Assembly: GCA_036389695.1 (NCBI GenBank)
Contig: DASVWG010000258.1
Span: forward strand, 1 to 21,680
Direction: 5' to 3'
Length of the DNA: 21,680 nt
Origin: JALZHR01 sp036389695
GTDB lineage: Bacteria; Acidobacteriota; Blastocatellia; Pyrinomonadales; Pyrinomonadaceae
The translations under genes and the position numbers were made by a program. The notes below the pieces were generated by a model that was not told the DNA's origin, did no database searches, and saw only the letters and a list, made by a program, of their open reading frames with translations. Below, in pieces: positions 1 through 6,789 of this stretch. Within the stretch, counting starts at the first letter, position 1. Every line of letters begins with the position of its first letter.

Positions 1-336
1 TCGGCTAACACGGAAACGGGAGCGCCGCCGAGCGTTTTCGAAAAAATTCTCGGTCAGGTCGGCGTGGTCGAAACGCCGCAGACGACGCGCGAGAAACGCC
101 TGAAAGAACAGCAAATCGCCATCGAATACTGGAACAAACGCGTCGAAGCGCGCCGCCAGCAATGGGATAAAAATCTGCGCGCCGCCTTTGAGCGCAATCT
201 GAACGAGATTGACCAGGCGGTCGCCGAATACAATCAGATTTTAGAGACGAATCCGCAGGACGAAATTTCCAGCGAGATGCTCGATACGACTTTAAACGAA
301 AAAATGGAGCTGCTCCGACAATTTTCCGAATTATAA
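1..336 (+). CDS. C-terminal part of a putative anti-sigma factor or related regulator (5' partial)
   Basis: The frame is open from the first base of the window, so the gene begins upstream; the GTG at 64 is only an internal codon. The visible 111 residues are highly charged and predicted to be helical, with a central segment rich in Glu, Arg and Gln and an end rich in Leu, Met and Glu. I see no catalytic motif and no membrane segment. Proteins with this kind of tail (a helix, then an asparagine-proline linker, then a leucine-rich helix) often form the C-terminal half of zinc-finger anti-sigma factors encoded just before DUF4097-like genes. The next gene here fits that pattern and starts only 16 bases after the stop. 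The assignment is by context; the diagnostic N-terminus lies outside the window. Confidence 0.6.
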   Translation, partial: SANTETGAPPSVFEKILGQVGVVETPQTTREKRLKEQQIAIEYWNKRVEARRQQWDKNLRAAFERNLNEIDQAVAEYNQILETNPQDEISSEMLDTTLNEKMELLRQFSEL

Positions 337-352
337 ATGAGCCGACTGTAAA

Positions 353-1120
353 ATGAGTTGTTTGTTAAAAAAACTGCTGAACAAAAAAACTACGATTTTT
401 CTCCTGAGCGTAGTTTTTTTCTTTGTGCCAGCCAGCCAGCAGGAAATTCTCGCCCAGAAAAAATTCTCGAAAGTTTATCCCGCCAGTAAAAACGTCAGCC
501 TGCAATTAACCAATCGCACGGGCACGGTCGAGGTCGAGGGCTGGAATAAAGACAGTGTGCAGATTACGGCGATTCTGGAAGCGCCCGCAGCGAATATCGT
601 TCCGCAAAGCTTAAGCGGCACGATTCTGGTCAACGTCGTCAAGGACAATCAAGGCAGAAACGAGGTCGGCAACGTCAATTTCTATATCAAAGTCCCGTAC
701 TATTCGTCGGTCAACATCGAAACCGTGATGGGCAATCTGAAAGTCACGAACATCGCCGCCGGATTTGTCCGCGCGCATATCACATCGGACGGCGACATCA
801 CTCTGACGAACATTTCGGCGGCTTCCGTTTCAGCCGAAAACGGCATCGGCGATATATTTTTCGACGGCGACATCAAGCCCGGCGGGCGTTATCGCTTTAC
901 GTCGATGCGCGGCGCGATAAATTTGCGCATTCCTTTTGAATCTTCGTTCAGCCTGACGGCGACCGCGCCTTCGACCCGCAATATCAATCTCGGCTCGCTC
1001 GAAAACGCAGGCTTAAGGTTTGTCAGCGAAGGTCGCCGCGTGGTCGGAAAAATCGGCGACGGCAGCGCCATCTTAAACGTCGTCAACCAGCGCGGCAGCA
1101 TCGCCTTTATCCGTCGATAA
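353..1120 (+). CDS. Secreted DUF4097-like beta-helix/adhesin-type protein
   Basis: This is a 255-residue exported protein. Lysines at 6-12 and a hydrophobic core at about 14-27 form a signal peptide with a likely cleavage after Ala34 (ILA-Q). The mature part has repeated short beta-strand units built on Asn, Thr, Gly and Val, with GTVEVEGW near residue 57, DGDITLTNI near the middle and GSAILNVVNQRGSI at the end. This periodicity is typical of DUF4097/DUF2807-type putative adhesins, which form right-handed beta-helices. No enzyme motif is visible. It follows the putative anti-sigma gene by 16 bases and precedes a second protein of the same type, so the three probably form a cell-envelope-stress style operon (inference). 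No convincing Shine-Dalgarno sequence precedes the ATG, which suggests translational coupling. A terminator-like inverted repeat lies inside the signal-peptide codons. Confidence 0.85.
   Translation: MSCLLKKLLNKKTTIFLLSVVFFFVPASQQEILAQKKFSKVYPASKNVSLQLTNRTGTVEVEGWNKDSVQITAILEAPAANIVPQSLSGTILVNVVKDNQGRNEVGNVNFYIKVPYYSSVNIETVMGNLKVTNIAAGFVRAHITSDGDITLTNISAASVSAENGIGDIFFDGDIKPGGRYRFTSMRGAINLRIPFESSFSLTATAPSTRNINLGSLENAGLRFVSEGRRVVGKIGDGSAILNVVNQRGSIAFIRR
383..420 (+). promoter_or_regulatory. Terminator-like inverted repeat inside the signal-peptide coding region
   Basis: AAAAAAACTACG at 383-394 is exactly complementary to CGTAGTTTTTTT at 409-420, giving a 12-bp stem with a 14-base loop and a stem that ends in a run of seven T. 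It begins 30 bases after the ATG of the first DUF4097-like gene. It could attenuate transcription early in the gene, or it may be a by-product of lysine codons followed by phenylalanine codons. Confidence 0.45.
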
Positions 1121-1198
1121 TAAATTGTTGGCTTTTACCGGCAGACTTTGTTATCATCCACACGTGTCCTTATCGCCTTCTCCCTTCCGCTGAAAACC

Positions 1199-2041
1199 AT
1201 GAAAACAAACATCAAAATCATTTTCGCCGTCGTCTGCGCTTACCTGTGCGCGTCTGCGGTTTCGCACGCGCAAACCAAACCGCTCATCAAGCGCACGACT
1301 TACAAATCGGAAAAAATAGATTTCGGCGCGGGCGGAACCGTGACGATTGTCGGCGCGCCGCTCGGCTCGATTACCATCGAAGGCTGGCAGAAAAACGAGA
1401 TTGAAGTACAGGCGGAAATCGAAATCGAAGCCGCGACCGAAGCCGATTTGGCGCTTTTGACGCAGGTCGACGGTTTTGTGCTGGACGAAGATTTCGGTCA
1501 CGCCCGCATCGTCAGCGTCGGCACGCACGACCGCGATTATATGAAGCGCGTGGCGAAAAAATTTCCGAAGCAGCTTCTCGGCGTGCCTTTCAAAATAGAT
1601 TTTCGCATCAAAGTTCCGGTTTACTGCGATTTGGAAATCAACGGCGGCAGAGGCGATTTGACGCTTTCGAAAATCGAAGGCGCGATGATGATAAAGTTTT
1701 TGGAATCAAACGCCAAGATGGATTTAATCGGCGGCGCGGTCGATGCGACGTTCGGCACGGGCAACGTCGATGTCAAAATCAACAAACCGAGCTGGCGCGG
1801 ACGAATGCTGAACGTCGGTTTGGCAAGCGGCACGCTCAACGTCCAATTTCCGCAAAACCTGAGCGCCGATTTAAATGCGAGCATCCTGAAAACCGGCAAA
1901 ATCGAAAGCTCGCTGGAAAACCTGAAACCGCGCGACCGCGCCAAATTCAGCGAAAAATCAATCATCGCCCGCGCCGGAAACGGCGGCGCGCTGCTTTCGT
2001 TTACCGTCGGCGACGGCGGCTTGAAACTGAGCAACTGGTAA
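1199..2041 (+). CDS. Second secreted DUF4097-like protein
   Basis: This is a 280-residue exported protein when read from the ATG at 1199, which directly precedes a good signal peptide: MKTNIK, a hydrophobic stretch at residues 7-21, and a cleavage site after SHA at about residue 24. A TTG at 1148 extends the frame by 17 residues but gives a poorer export signal and no ribosome binding site. The mature protein again consists of short beta repeats (GAPLGSITIEGW near the start, GTGNVDVKI and GTLNVQFP later), as expected for a DUF4097-type putative adhesin. It shares the xxSIxIEGW/xxVEVEGW opening motif with its upstream neighbour and is probably a diverged paralogue. It is longer in the middle, with a basic Lys-Lys-Phe-Pro segment. 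The operon appears to end with the hairpin at 2069-2117. Biochemical function is unknown. Confidence 0.82.
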   Translation: MKTNIKIIFAVVCAYLCASAVSHAQTKPLIKRTTYKSEKIDFGAGGTVTIVGAPLGSITIEGWQKNEIEVQAEIEIEAATEADLALLTQVDGFVLDEDFGHARIVSVGTHDRDYMKRVAKKFPKQLLGVPFKIDFRIKVPVYCDLEINGGRGDLTLSKIEGAMMIKFLESNAKMDLIGGAVDATFGTGNVDVKINKPSWRGRMLNVGLASGTLNVQFPQNLSADLNASILKTGKIESSLENLKPRDRAKFSEKSIIARAGNGGALLSFTVGDGGLKLSNW

Positions 2042-2068
2042 ACCAGGTCGGACGGATTTGAATTTTGT

Positions 2069-2117
2069 AAAAGGAAAGTGATACGTTATGTCTCGTAACT
2101 ATCACTTTCCTTTTTTT
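2069..2117 (+). terminator. Strong hairpin with T-tract between the DUF4097-like gene and dcd
   Basis: AAAAGGAAAGTGATA at 2069-2083 pairs perfectly with TATCACTTTCCTTTT at 2100-2114. A bulged C and four more pairs (GTTA/TAAC) follow around a 7-base loop, and T2111-2117 gives the U-tract. It has the form of an intrinsic terminator for the upstream operon. It lies only 12 bases before the preferred dcd start and contains the alternative dcd start with its ribosome binding site, so it could also act as an attenuator or a ribosome-site-sequestering switch. Confidence 0.75.
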
Positions 2118-2129
2118 AGACAAAAATTT

Positions 2130-2720
2130 ATGACGATTAAATCCGACGTTTGGCTTCGTCGAATGGCTGAAGAACACAAAATGATTGACCCGTTTCTGCC
2201 CGAGCTCGTGCGGGAAACAAACGGCAGCCGCATCATCAGCGCCGGCGCGTCGAGCTACGGCTACGATATGCGTCTGGCGGACGACGGCTTTCGCATCTTC
2301 TCTTCCGTTTACGGGCTGGAGATTGACCCGAAGCATTTCGACGAAAATTCATTGATTGAACCGGCGCTTTACACGGCTGAAGACAACTCGAAATATTATC
2401 TCCTGCCGCCGCATCATTACGGCTTGGGCGTCACCGTCGAAACTTTCAAAATGCCGCGCAGCGTCACCGGCATCGCACTCGGAAAATCAACCTACGCCCG
2501 CGCCGGTCTATTAGTGAACACTACCCCGCTCGAAGCCGGCTGGACCGGACGCCTCGTCGTCGAAATCGCCAATCTGGCAAATCTGCCTTTACGCGTCTAC
2601 GTCAACGAAGGCATCGGTCAAATCCTCTTCTTCGAATCCGACGAAGCCTGCGCCGTCTCCTATTCCGACCGAGGCGGAAAATATCAAGGTCAGACAGGCT
2701 TAACCTACGCGAAAGTTTAA
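2130..2720 (+). CDS. dcd: dCTP deaminase
   Basis: The enzyme deaminates dCTP to dUTP, the precursor of dUMP for thymidylate synthesis, in the cytoplasm. The 196-residue length matches the family (about 190-195). Visible signatures are the N-terminal SDVWLRRMA, the nucleotide-binding GKSTYAR at 118-124, and TTPLEAGWTGRLVVE at 131-145 containing the catalytic-type Glu135. The C-terminus YQGQTGLTYAKV is also typical. I chose the ATG at 2130 because family members usually start with M-(T/S)-I-K-S-D. The ATG at 2088 would add 14 untypical residues, but it has a well-spaced AAAGGAAAG at 2070-2078, so it cannot be excluded. The gene has host-like base composition and is probably housekeeping, although some dCTP deaminases serve in phage defence. 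It lies directly beside the island that carries a dGTPase. Confidence 0.95.
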   Translation: MTIKSDVWLRRMAEEHKMIDPFLPELVRETNGSRIISAGASSYGYDMRLADDGFRIFSSVYGLEIDPKHFDENSLIEPALYTAEDNSKYYLLPPHHYGLGVTVETFKMPRSVTGIALGKSTYARAGLLVNTTPLEAGWTGRLVVEIANLANLPLRVYVNEGIGQILFFESDEACAVSYSDRGGKYQGQTGLTYAKV

Positions 2721-2728
2721 GAAACAGG

Positions 2729-2810
2729 CTGTTGAAACTGGAAGCATAAGTTTGCCGTTTGGCAAACTTATGCTTCCAAAAACTCGCGGCAAACTTATAC
2801 TTCCAATTTC
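2729..2810. repeat. Left copy of ~80-bp palindromic repeat flanking the AT-rich island
   Basis: GGAAGCATAAGTTTGCC (2740-2756) and GGCAAACTTATGCTTCC (2761-2777) form a perfect 17-bp palindrome around GTTT. A third half-site, GGCAAACTTATACTTCC, lies at 2788-2804. The whole block starts at CTGTTGAAA (2729) and matches 6790-6872 in the same orientation and order. It sits just behind dcd, where it may also act as a 3' hairpin. Confidence 0.9.
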
Positions 2811-3068
2811 GAACGTAATTTAATTTCTCAACGAACGAAAGAAGCATTAGCACGAAAAAAAGCCGAAGGCATAATCCTTGGCAGACCAAAGGGAAGAAAA
2901 TCAGACAAACTCAAGCTCACGGGAAAAGAAAGGGAAATAAAAAACTTATTGGCAAAGAAAATATCGTATAGTGCAATTGCGCGAATATTAGGTGTTCACC
3001 GGCTAACTGTATCGGGATTTGTTAAACAAAAGATGCTCTCAAAGAGTAATGTAAAAGATTTTGTCTAA
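2808..3068 (+). pseudogene. C-terminal remnant of a serine site-specific recombinase (resolvase/invertase)
   Basis: An open frame with no usable start codon encodes the diagnostic C-terminal segment of serine recombinases. It reads FERNLISQRTKEALARKKAEG, then ILGRPKGRKS, then a helix-turn-helix region (ISYSAIARILGVHRLTVSGFV), and ends at TAA 3066-3068. The catalytic resolvase domain with its active-site serine is missing. Homology begins abruptly at about 2808, where the palindromic repeat ends, so the gene was probably cut by the event that joined repeat and island. The remaining 86 residues hold only the linker helix and DNA-binding domain, and I see no ribosome binding site. It is evidence that the island has a mobile history. 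A functional split product is unlikely. Confidence 0.85.
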
Positions 3069-3167
3069 ATCATATTGGAACCTATTTTGCATTTTGGGCA
3101 TCGAACAGGCGATATTAACTAATCAGAAAAATATGAAATTGGAATAAATATTTTTTACGGAATCATT

Positions 3168-4400
3168 TTATTCTACAAAATACTGTTTTTCTAAACTATT
3201 AGGACCAAAATACTTTTCGTATTCTTTCATTGCAAAGGAATCCATCATTCCAGAGATATAGTCAATTATATTTCTTTGACGCTCAGTCTCGTTCCCGCTT
3301 TCATATTTTCTATACTCAGCTGGTAGTAGAAATAGTTCCTTATTGAATTTATCATCAGAAAAAACTGTAAAAAGTCCTTTTATTATTTTTTCGCCCATTT
3401 TTTCATAGAGTTGAACAGCAGTTTTTCTTTTTACTGCCTTAAACGTTAATTCTTTTAGTCCGCTGCTTAAAAGGTTATGATGCTTTAGCTGCAATTTGGT
3501 TTTTTCAGCCGAAAGGGCTATGTCGCTGACTAATTTATTAACTACCAGTGATGTAAGCCGCCTTCTAAACAAAAATGAAAACTCTTCTGAGGTTTCAAAC
3601 CTTGTACCTCTATTGGCGAATTTTTGACTGCTCTCAACCAACTCTTTGAACGTTTTATAAGCGACACTATATTTTTCATGATGTTTGAATTCATTCAAAA
3701 GTTCGTCAATTGTGAAGTATCCCAATTTCAGACAATCTTCTAAATCATGAGCAGCATAAGCAATCTCATCAGCTAAGTCCATAATTTGCATATCTATAGT
3801 GTTAGGCTCATTTCCTAGCTGATGCTCCTCTAATTTGTTTAAAATAAGGTCAAAATCACTATCGTATATGAATTTTTTATTTGCTCCATTTTCATACTTT
3901 CTAAAATATTTAATGACCGAAAGTAAGGTTCTTAATGTCAGATTCAAGCCGCCGTATTCATAATGTTTCTTTTCAAGACAAGTCAAAATTCTAAGTGTTT
4001 GAGCATTTCCTTCAAATCCTCCAATATCTTTCGCCAGACCTCCTAATATTTTTTCGCCATAATGCCCGAAAGGTGGATTACCTAAATCATGCGCTAAAGA
4101 TGCCACCTCTGCTACAACAGGATATTTTAATTCGAGATTGGCGGCAATTTCTCTAGCGACTTGAGCTACTGTAAGACTATGAGTCAACCTATTTCTAAAA
4201 AATTCAGTGTGCTGAATTCCAAGCAATTGCATTTTACCCTGCAATCTTAGAAATGAAGAAGAGTAAATAATTCTCGCATAATCTCTCGAAAATTCATTTC
4301 TATCTTCTGATAATTCCTCCTGCCATACTCGGGTAGAAAGATGCAAAACTCGCCTTTCTTGAGCTTGCGCGTAACTTAAGGTTATTGGGTCATACTTCAT
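3168..4400 (-). CDS. dGTPase-family HD-domain dNTP triphosphohydrolase
   Basis: This is a 410-residue HD-superfamily phosphohydrolase of the deoxyguanosinetriphosphate triphosphohydrolase type, which cleaves dNTPs to deoxynucleoside and triphosphate. Metal-ligand motifs are in the expected order: His74 in RNRLTHSLTV, His104-Asp105 in ASLAHDLGNPPFGH, and Asp211 in DLADEIAYAAHDLED. The N-terminal DYARIIYSSSFLRLQGKMQL is the usual family opening. The start is supported by GAGG seven bases before the ATG on the minus strand. Composition is clearly AT-richer than dcd and the kinase genes, which points to acquisition. The gene is convergent with the recombinase remnant and divergent from the SIR2-TPR gene. 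dGTPases have documented roles in phage defence by dNTP depletion. That role is inferred here from context, and a housekeeping function in dNTP balance is the alternative. Confidence 0.93.
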   Translation of the reverse strand: MKYDPITLSYAQAQERRVLHLSTRVWQEELSEDRNEFSRDYARIIYSSSFLRLQGKMQLLGIQHTEFFRNRLTHSLTVAQVAREIAANLELKYPVVAEVASLAHDLGNPPFGHYGEKILGGLAKDIGGFEGNAQTLRILTCLEKKHYEYGGLNLTLRTLLSVIKYFRKYENGANKKFIYDSDFDLILNKLEEHQLGNEPNTIDMQIMDLADEIAYAAHDLEDCLKLGYFTIDELLNEFKHHEKYSVAYKTFKELVESSQKFANRGTRFETSEEFSFLFRRRLTSLVVNKLVSDIALSAEKTKLQLKHHNLLSSGLKELTFKAVKRKTAVQLYEKMGEKIIKGLFTVFSDDKFNKELFLLPAEYRKYESGNETERQRNIIDYISGMMDSFAMKEYEKYFGPNSLEKQYFVE

Positions 4401-4430
4401 AATTAATCCTCATAGTAAATCAGCATATAA

Positions 4431-4445
4431 TAACGCAGAGCGTTA
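4431..4445. promoter_or_regulatory. Operator-like dyad upstream of the dGTPase gene
   Basis: TAACGC-AGA-GCGTTA is a perfect 6-bp inverted repeat with a 3-base centre, located 31-45 bases upstream of the dGTPase start codon and next to an AT-rich TATTATAT stretch that could be its -10 region. Position and symmetry fit a repressor site. No cognate regulator is evident in the island. Confidence 0.3.
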
Positions 4446-4479
4446 ATAGAGTAATAGCGAAATTAGTAAAAATAACATG

Positions 4480-4680
4480 CTATTCTATTAAATTGGCTAT
4501 ATTGGCAAAATGCTTAAAAAGCATAAGATATTCACTGATTGTAATATTAATTGTGGCTGAATGTTTACTTAAGGCTGATAAAACACCAATTTCATATTTA
4601 CATTTACCACCTTTTTCTGGATGGTATGATAGTGAATAATATCTGCTTTTAATAAATCTCATATTTGTAGAATTCCGCAT
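4480..4680 (-). CDS. Possible small ORF of unknown function upstream of the dGTPase gene
   Basis: This is a 66-codon frame on the same strand as the dGTPase gene, ending 80 bases before it. A weak AGGT lies 8 bases before the ATG. The product is basic at the N-terminus, with no signal peptide, cysteine cluster or motif that I recognise. Its ATG abuts the ATG of the divergent SIR2-TPR gene: the two start codons together form CATATG with no base between. If it is real, the two transcripts must overlap and the SIR2 promoter lies inside this frame. The more conservative view is that this stretch is the divergent promoter region and the frame is chance in AT-rich DNA. There is no other gene between 4400 and 4681. 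Confidence 0.25.
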   Translation of the reverse strand: MRNSTNMRFIKSRYYSLSYHPEKGGKCKYEIGVLSALSKHSATINITISEYLMLFKHFANIANLIE

Positions 4681-6594
4681 ATGGATTTACCTAAAAATCT
4701 TGTTACTCTTGATTATTCTCGTTTGGTTTTTTTATGTGGCGCAGGTATTTCTTACGACTTTCCAGCTAATCTTCCTACAGTAAACAGATTTGTTTTTGAT
4801 GTTCTCAAAGCCTGTCAAGCCGATTCTTATATAATTAAAGATATAGAAAATCAAATTAATACAAATCAAATTACCTCGCGATTTGAGGTATTAATTGATG
4901 AAATTAGGAAACTCAATGATCCACTTTTAAAAGTCGGCAAAATATTTGATTCTAAAGCTTTCAATAAAAATCATTACTTCCTGGCGCAGATGTTATTAAG
5001 AGGCGCTTCGGTGTTAACAACTAACTTCGATACCTGTATAGAAAATGCCTTAAAACCACAATCTGTTAAAAGAGTAATTTTTACCGGAAAAGATTTGTTC
5101 TATCATCCTCCTTATTCCCAAGTTCTAATCAAAGTTCACGGAAGTAATTCGGTAGGTAGAGATAACATAGAATCCAATTTAATCATTTCAATTAAAGCAT
5201 TAGCAGCCACAGCACAGGGATTTGCTCGATTTCCTAAGTGGCGAGAATATCTCAAAAAATTTCTTAATAACAAAATTATTATAGTTTGGGGTTATTCAGG
5301 ATCCGATGAATTCGATGTAAGACCTGTCATGATCGAATCATCACCAGAACATATTTTATGGGTTGACTATAGTTCAAAATATTCACGCCCGAAGCAGCTG
5401 CCAACAACGACAAATCCTAAAGTTTTTGCATTTGCCAAAACTCTTCCACTAACTTATTTTCAAGGAGCGGTTGACACCCTTGTAACATCTTGGGCTACAC
5501 AACTGCCTATTTCGTTAAAAGTATCTCGAAACAAGCGACCAAGATTAAGCATAAAAGGATATATAAATTCCTATTACGCTTCAGCCTGTCGAAAGGAAGA
5601 GTTAATTAACGCCGTTCTTTTAAACTATTCTTTATATGAGCAAGTAATTAACCGTCCGCTAAAAGGACACTCAACTGAAATTATCATTCAAAAAATGAAA
5701 GCTCTATATCGTTTAGGTAGAGCTAATGAAGCGCGAATTTTATTTGAGAAGCATAAAAGACGATTTAGAAGTATCTCCCAGTTAATCCAAGCTTTATACT
5801 ATTATTCTGCCGCGCTCTATCAGTTAAGCGAATTTGAACAAGCGATTTTGATTGGTGAAGAGCAGCTATCTTTAGCTAAAAAAAGCAAAGATGCAGTCTC
5901 AATTATACATTCATTAAATAATCTTGGGGGAATTTACTCTACGGTAGGAAAATATCAAAAGTCCAAAACTTGTTTTGAACGATCTCTGAGAAAACAAAAA
6001 TTTGAATCATCATCTATAGAAGGGGAAGCTACTGCTTGGTGGGGATTAGGTAATATTGCATGCATCAAAGGACAATTTGAGAATGCCTATAATTTTTATC
6101 GAAAAGCTCAGCAAATCTATACTGAGCTAGGTAGCACGTATAATCTAAATTATATAAATTTAAATATAGGCGTAGCTTTAACCGGATTAGGCATTTTTGA
6201 TGAAGCTGAACAGTATTTAAAAATTGCGGAAACAGCATTTCGCGAGCTTTTAAATATGCATGGACTTATTTTTGTTCTTAACGCGTTAAGTAAATTGTAC
6301 TATCAACAAAAGAAACTGGATAAATGTGCTGTCGTAGTAAGCGAAGCGATAGAAATAATTAAAGAGTATTCAGTCTTACCTATTGCCTCAGAAATTGCTT
6401 TGACATTTGTAGCGTTGCACCTAAAGAAAAAAGATACTGAAAAAGTTTTAAATAAATACCTACCTACCTTTGAATTTTTAATTAAAACAAGACAAGACAA
6501 TTATGCCAAACTTTTAAGAAAAGTTATGAAAGATAATTTTCATGGAAGAAATTTAGAAAAAATAGAAAGACTTATTTTCAATACAGTTAAATAG
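4681..6594 (+). CDS. SIR2-like NADase domain fused to C-terminal TPR array (putative defence protein)
   Basis: This is a 637-residue two-part protein. Residues 1-270 carry a SIR2 fold: FLCGAGIS at 17-24 (NAD-binding), LTTNFDTCIE at 112-121, KVHGS at 151-155 with the catalytic-type His153, and WGYSGSDEFD at 203-212. This set matches the SIR2 domains of prokaryotic immune proteins, which hydrolyse NAD+ rather than deacetylate. Residues ~330-600 are TPR-like helical hairpins (for example HSLNNLGGIYSTVGKYQKS and WWGLGNIACIKGQFENAYNFY), a likely trigger-sensing or oligomerisation module. There is no STAND ATPase, HerA partner or SLOG domain, so it is neither ThsA nor SIR2-HerA, and it is shorter than DSR-type proteins. 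The ATG is the first usable start after the in-frame TGA at 4633, and no good Shine-Dalgarno is present. The gene is AT-rich, probably acquired, and divergent from the dGTPase. Confidence 0.88.
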   Translation: MDLPKNLVTLDYSRLVFLCGAGISYDFPANLPTVNRFVFDVLKACQADSYIIKDIENQINTNQITSRFEVLIDEIRKLNDPLLKVGKIFDSKAFNKNHYFLAQMLLRGASVLTTNFDTCIENALKPQSVKRVIFTGKDLFYHPPYSQVLIKVHGSNSVGRDNIESNLIISIKALAATAQGFARFPKWREYLKKFLNNKIIIVWGYSGSDEFDVRPVMIESSPEHILWVDYSSKYSRPKQLPTTTNPKVFAFAKTLPLTYFQGAVDTLVTSWATQLPISLKVSRNKRPRLSIKGYINSYYASACRKEELINAVLLNYSLYEQVINRPLKGHSTEIIIQKMKALYRLGRANEARILFEKHKRRFRSISQLIQALYYYSAALYQLSEFEQAILIGEEQLSLAKKSKDAVSIIHSLNNLGGIYSTVGKYQKSKTCFERSLRKQKFESSSIEGEATAWWGLGNIACIKGQFENAYNFYRKAQQIYTELGSTYNLNYINLNIGVALTGLGIFDEAEQYLKIAETAFRELLNMHGLIFVLNALSKLYYQQKKLDKCAVVVSEAIEIIKEYSVLPIASEIALTFVALHLKKKDTEKVLNKYLPTFEFLIKTRQDNYAKLLRKVMKDNFHGRNLEKIERLIFNTVK

Positions 6595-6608
6595 TTTACT
6601 ACTTTAAT

Positions 6609-6715
6609 CCAGAACTGATTCTCACTTGTACTTTTGGACACTGGATGCTTAATTTTTGTACTTTCGGACAACGGATGATTAAATAATCGGAAAATCGCCA
6701 AATCTACAGTTCTGG
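6609..6715. repeat. Inverted repeat CCAGAACTG / CAGTTCTGG
   Basis: CCAGAACTG at 6609-6617 and CAGTTCTGG at 6707-6715 are exact inverted copies 89 bases apart. They enclose the two best copies of the tandem repeat at 6626-6685. The arrangement resembles the end region of a degenerate small transposable element, but no target-site duplication could be assigned. Confidence 0.4.
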
Positions 6716-6782
6716 TAAATTCTTTATTTCTCACTTACTCTAGGACAAAGGATGGTTTATTGGGCGGACAATCGATGATTAA
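6626..6782. repeat. Degenerate direct repeats with core GGACAnnGGATGnTTAA
   Basis: Two adjacent ~30-bp units (6626-6655 and 6656-6685) both read TTGTACTTT, then a pyrimidine, then GGACA, GGATG and TTAA. Further cores lie at 6743-6759 (GGACAAAGGATGGTTTA) and 6766-6782 (GGACAATCGATGATTAA). Copies 1 and 3 also share the preceding TTCTCACTT. Multiple spaced copies of one motif are typical of transposase-binding ends of some insertion sequences, so this may be a decayed element end at the right edge of the island. This stretch between the SIR2 stop and the palindromic repeat holds no gene. Confidence 0.65.
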
Positions 6783-6789
6783 AGTGACA

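Noticed and set aside
2736..2804. A CRISPR-like array from repeated GGCAAACTTATGCTTCC units
   Set aside because: There are only three units, two of them inverted with a 4-base gap, with no regular spacers and no cas genes. A palindromic dispersed repeat explains it better.
4681..6594. Identification as ThsA, DSR or SIR2-HerA
   Set aside because: There is no SLOG domain, no HerA partner gene, and the length is well below DSR-type proteins. Only SIR2 plus TPR is supported.
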